64,000 nt of DNA from JALORV01 sp963702595 (GTDB taxonomy: Bacteria; Pseudomonadota; Gammaproteobacteria; Burkholderiales; Burkholderiaceae_F), in assembly GCA_963702595.1 (NCBI GenBank), contig CAVPDC010000013.1, positions 124,001-188,000 of the forward strand, given 5' to 3'. This document shows, one piece after another, positions 61,877-64,000 of this stretch. The position numbers and the translations under genes were made by a program. The notes beneath the pieces were generated by a model that had not been told where the DNA came from, searched no databases, and saw only the letters and a program-made list of their open reading frames with translations. Numbering within the stretch: position 1 is the first letter of the stretch; the number at the start of each line of letters is the position of its first letter.

Positions 61877-62957
61877 CCTCCCCGTCCTAACGGGCGGAGA
61901 TTCCCTCTCCAGGCGCTCGATGTCCCGAGCGGGCGAGCAGGTTCAACGCAGCGTTCACATCACGATCATGGTCGCAACCGCAAGCACTGCATACCCACCG
62001 CCTCATTCCAAGGTCTGCGATACCTCTCGGCCGCTCCGGCGGCAGGCTGCCGCACGAAGAACAGACTTGGGAGCTAAACGACTCGTTCACTTCCTCGTAG
62101 GTCGCGCCATGCCTCATGGCCTTGTACGCAAGCATGTGTCGGAAGGACGACCAACCGGCATCCAGGACGGACTTCGCCATGTTGGTCCTGGCGAGCCGAG
62201 CGGAGGACACATTGCCCACCGCGATGTAATCGAAGCGACGCACGATGCCAAGCGCCGTCTTGTGCAGAAAGTCCCGCCGCGCGTTAGCAATGCGGGCGTG
62301 GATGCGTGTGGTCTGCCTCTTCTTGCGCGCGCGCTGGGCTTTCGCGAGCTTGGGCTCCCGCTTGCGCTGGTGTCGGGGGTTGGCGATGCTTTCGCCCGTG
62401 GACAGGGTGGCGAAGTCGTTCAGACCGAGGTCGATGCCCACGCCGCGCACCGGCTCGCGGGCCGCCACGTCAGCCACCTCAATGCAGACATTCAGGAACC
62501 AGTGGCCTCGCGCATCCTGCGCGAAGTTCGTGCCGTCCTTGATCCTGGCACCGGCAGGCAGGTCCCGGCTCTTAAAGACCTTGAATTGCCGGCTGTGGAA
62601 GCGGAAGCCGTCCGGCGTTTCCTCGAGATTGCGCCCCTTCAGGGGAACCCAGCCGAGCGACTTGCGACCACGGTAGCGCAGGAAGGGACGCCGCTTCTGG
62701 GACCGCGACGTGGCGTACTGCTCACACACCGCGTTGACGGTGCCGGAATGGAGGCGCAGGTCCTTGCCGGCGCCGGACGTGAGCCGGTTCAGGTCAAAGC
62801 CCGTCAGCCACTTGCGACCAAAGCGCAGCGCATCCTTCTGGCGATCGTTACAGTAATTCCAGACGAAATTGACTGCACGTGCCTGTTGGCTCAACAGTCC
62901 GTTTAGCGACTTCACGCGATAGCGGTACACGAGGACCATACTGTAAAGACTAACAGT
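61870..62957 (-). mobile_element. IS200/IS605-type element carrying tnpB only (IS1341-like)
   Basis: About 1.09 kb with no tnpA, so not able to move alone. At the right end (after tnpB on the minus strand) is a hairpin CTCCGCCCGT, loop, ACGGGGAG, then GATGTCAA, the usual end of such elements, near 61870. At the left end ACTGT/ACAGT (62940-62957) forms a small hairpin just before the tnpB ATG. No terminal inverted repeats or target duplication are expected. The element stops exactly at the AddB start, so it may alter expression of the repair gene. Confidence 0.8.
61887..62939 (-). CDS. tnpB: RNA-guided endonuclease TnpB with relocated glutamate
   Basis: A 350-residue TnpB. The RuvC-I aspartate is D170 in VGIDLGLNDFATLS. 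Where canonical TnpB has the RuvC-II Glu (VVEDL-like), this protein has IAVGNVSS, with G242/N243. E286 in YEEVNESFSSQ is 44 residues later. Zinc cysteines C293, C296, C317 and C320 and the RuvC-III aspartate in CDHDRDVNAALNLL are intact. TnpB uses an omegaRNA from the element's right end to cut target DNA beside a short motif. The protein looks complete. The N-terminus YRYRVKSLNG is normal. Confidence 0.93.
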   Translation of the reverse strand: MVLVYRYRVKSLNGLLSQQARAVNFVWNYCNDRQKDALRFGRKWLTGFDLNRLTSGAGKDLRLHSGTVNAVCEQYATSRSQKRRPFLRYRGRKSLGWVPLKGRNLEETPDGFRFHSRQFKVFKSRDLPAGARIKDGTNFAQDARGHWFLNVCIEVADVAAREPVRGVGIDLGLNDFATLSTGESIANPRHQRKREPKLAKAQRARKKRQTTRIHARIANARRDFLHKTALGIVRRFDYIAVGNVSSARLARTNMAKSVLDAGWSSFRHMLAYKAMRHGATYEEVNESFSSQVCSSCGSLPPERPRGIADLGMRRWVCSACGCDHDRDVNAALNLLARSGHRAPGEGISAR

Positions 62958-63211
62958 AATGAGCCGCTACTCGCAACAGCAGAACGCTTGGCGTTCGCCG
63001 TCTTCCTCGCCGCTGTCGAGGAGGGGGTGTCAGCTGGTTTGTATGAATTTGGCCCGGCAAGTCGAAACCGCACGCACAACCCGGCGGCGGTGTTACCATT
63101 CGTTTCGGTTCGAGCCTGCCATCCCGCCAATCGGGGTTGTGCCCCGGCGCCTATATCTCCACTTCTCCATCCTTGTGCTTGCGCGCTACCTCTGGCGCCA
63201 GAAGGACTCAA

Positions 63212-63535
63212 ATGAGCGACATCAAATACATCAGCGACTCCAGCTTCGAGCAGGACGTTCTCAAATCAGACACGCCGGTCCTGGTGGACTACTGGGCCGA
63301 ATGGTGTGGGCCGTGCCGCATGATTGCGCCGATCCTGGACGAAGTCTCCAAGGAATATGGCGGCAAGATCGCGGTGGCCAAGCTCAATGTCGATGAGAAC
63401 CAGTCCACGCCCGCCAAGTACGGCATCCGTGGCATCCCGACGCTGATGCTGTTCAAAAATGGCGCTGTCGTCGGCACCAAGGTTGGCGCACTGTCCAAGT
63501 CCCAACTCACGGCATTCATCGACAGCAACATCTGA
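63212..63535 (+). CDS. trxA: Thioredoxin 1
   Basis: A 107-residue cytoplasmic thioredoxin with active site AEWCGPCRMIAPIL and cis-Pro in IRGIPTLMLFKNG. It reduces disulfides in ribonucleotide reductase, and could serve the arsenate reductase of this genome. The ATG has AAGGA upstream; an in-frame ATG at 63137 would add a tail unlike thioredoxins. It precedes rho, as in most betaproteobacteria. The 270 bases before it, up to tnpB, hold no recognised gene. Confidence 0.97.
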   Translation: MSDIKYISDSSFEQDVLKSDTPVLVDYWAEWCGPCRMIAPILDEVSKEYGGKIAVAKLNVDENQSTPAKYGIRGIPTLMLFKNGAVVGTKVGALSKSQLTAFIDSNI

Positions 63536-63544
63536 TCGTCACCC

Positions 63545-63564
63545 GGGCCGGCGCTTGCCGGCCC
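63545..63564 (+). terminator. GC hairpin between trxA and rho
   Basis: GGGCCGGC, loop GCTT, GCCGGCCC: perfect eight-base stem starting nine bases after the trxA stop. There is no T-run, and more GC-rich pairing follows. It could be a trxA 3' end or part of the rho leader, where Rho often regulates itself. Confidence 0.45.
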
Positions 63565-63625
63565 GCCCGCCCCGCGGGCGCCCCGAACAGTCACAAGGCG
63601 TCCCACAACTCCTCCGGTTGTCCCC

Positions 63626-64000
63626 ATGCACCTCTCAGAACTCAAAGCCCTGCACGTTTCCCAGTTGCTCGAAATGGCCATCGGCCTCGAAATCGACAAC
63701 GCCAACCGGTTGCGCAAGCAGGAGCTGATGTTTGCGATCCTGAAGAAGCGCGCCAAGAGCGGCGAGCAGATCTTCGGCGACGGCACGTTGGAAGTCCTCC
63801 CCGACGGCTTCGGCTTCCTGCGCTCGCCCGAGACGTCGTACCTCGCGAGCACCGACGACATCTACATCTCGCCATCTCAGATCCGGCGCTTCAACCTGCA
63901 CACGGGCGACTCGATTGAAGGCGAGGTCCGCACACCGAAGGACGGCGAGCGCTACTTCGCACTGGTCAAGGTGGACAAGGTCAACGGCGTCGCGCCAGAG
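63626..64000 (+). CDS. rho: Transcription termination factor Rho (C-terminus beyond window edge)
   Basis: First 125 residues of Rho. MHLSELKALHVSQLLEMAIG is the N-terminal helical domain, followed by the cold-shock-like RNA-binding domain with FGDGTLEVLPDGFGFLRSPE and YLASTDDIYISPSQIRRFNL, the primary RNA site. The ATPase domain lies outside the window. The leader between trxA and rho is about 90 bases and C-rich, as expected for Rho self-regulation. Confidence 0.96.
   Translation, partial: MHLSELKALHVSQLLEMAIGLEIDNANRLRKQELMFAILKKRAKSGEQIFGDGTLEVLPDGFGFLRSPETSYLASTDDIYISPSQIRRFNLHTGDSIEGEVRTPKDGERYFALVKVDKVNGVAPE

Noticed and set aside
62959..63211. Short frames before trxA on both strands
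   Set aside because: Composition is unlike neighbouring genes, there is no start signal, and they overlap the expected trxA promoter region and the IS left end.

Overview
The window looks like one chromosomal segment of a high-GC betaproteobacterium, most likely Burkholderiales or a close relative. This rests on gene order (hemW-rdgB-rph-phosphatase-kinase-yicC-gmk-rpoZ-spoT-greB; carA/carB-greA-yhbY-rlmE-ftsH-folP-glmM; recR-ybaB-dnaX-ffs; addB/addA-trxA-rho). There is no rRNA, phage, plasmid replication module or CRISPR array. Coding density is high, and long antisense reading frames are common because of the base composition.

Layout. 1-10.7 kb: hemW (cut by the window edge), rdgB, rph, a PP2C phosphatase and Ser/Thr kinase pair, yicC-gmk, rpoZ-spoT, greB, fumC. 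10.7-11.5 kb: a small hypothetical gene and a tRNA-Pro/Arg/His cluster. 11.5-18.3 kb: the phosphate operon pstSCAB-phoU-phoB-phoR, with a good Pho box before pstS. 18.4-29.9 kb: accessory block between pstS and glmM, holding a fasciclin lipoprotein, arsR-arsI-arsC-acr3, an IS3 remnant, a truncated DUF2798 gene, a permease/thioredoxin/DUF2703 set, a frameshifted PhoX-type phosphatase with a cytochrome c partner, an LpxH-like hydrolase and a frameshifted glycosyltransferase. 30-42.5 kb: glmM, folP, ftsH, rlmE, yhbY, greA, carB, then a decayed nuclease gene and frameshifted gmhA between carB and carA. 42.5-47 kb: transaldolase, a rhomboid protease and a membrane/TPR protein facing each other across a hairpin-rich spacer. 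47-51.5 kb: an ABC importer, a CaiB-type CoA transferase and a MAPEG protein. 51.5-55.7 kb: recR, ybaB, dnaX, GNAT, SRP RNA, a DUF1554 lipoprotein. 55.8-64 kb: one 2024-residue AddB-AddA reading frame, a tnpB-only IS element abutting its start, trxA and the start of rho.

Functional themes are phosphate sensing and scavenging, arsenic detoxification (inorganic and probably organoarsenical), core transcription/replication/repair, and pyrimidine and envelope precursor synthesis.

Most unusual points: (1) five intergenic copies of a bulged hairpin with conserved outer arms, variable inner stems and compensatory changes; (2) the in-frame AddB-AddA fusion, which may come from one extra G; (3) a TnpB lacking the canonical RuvC-II glutamate but carrying one 44 residues later, as in Fanzors; (4) nested inverted repeats at 45154-45522; (5) several single-base frameshifts between 26 and 41 kb, which mean either gene decay or sequence error and affect how the broken genes should be read.
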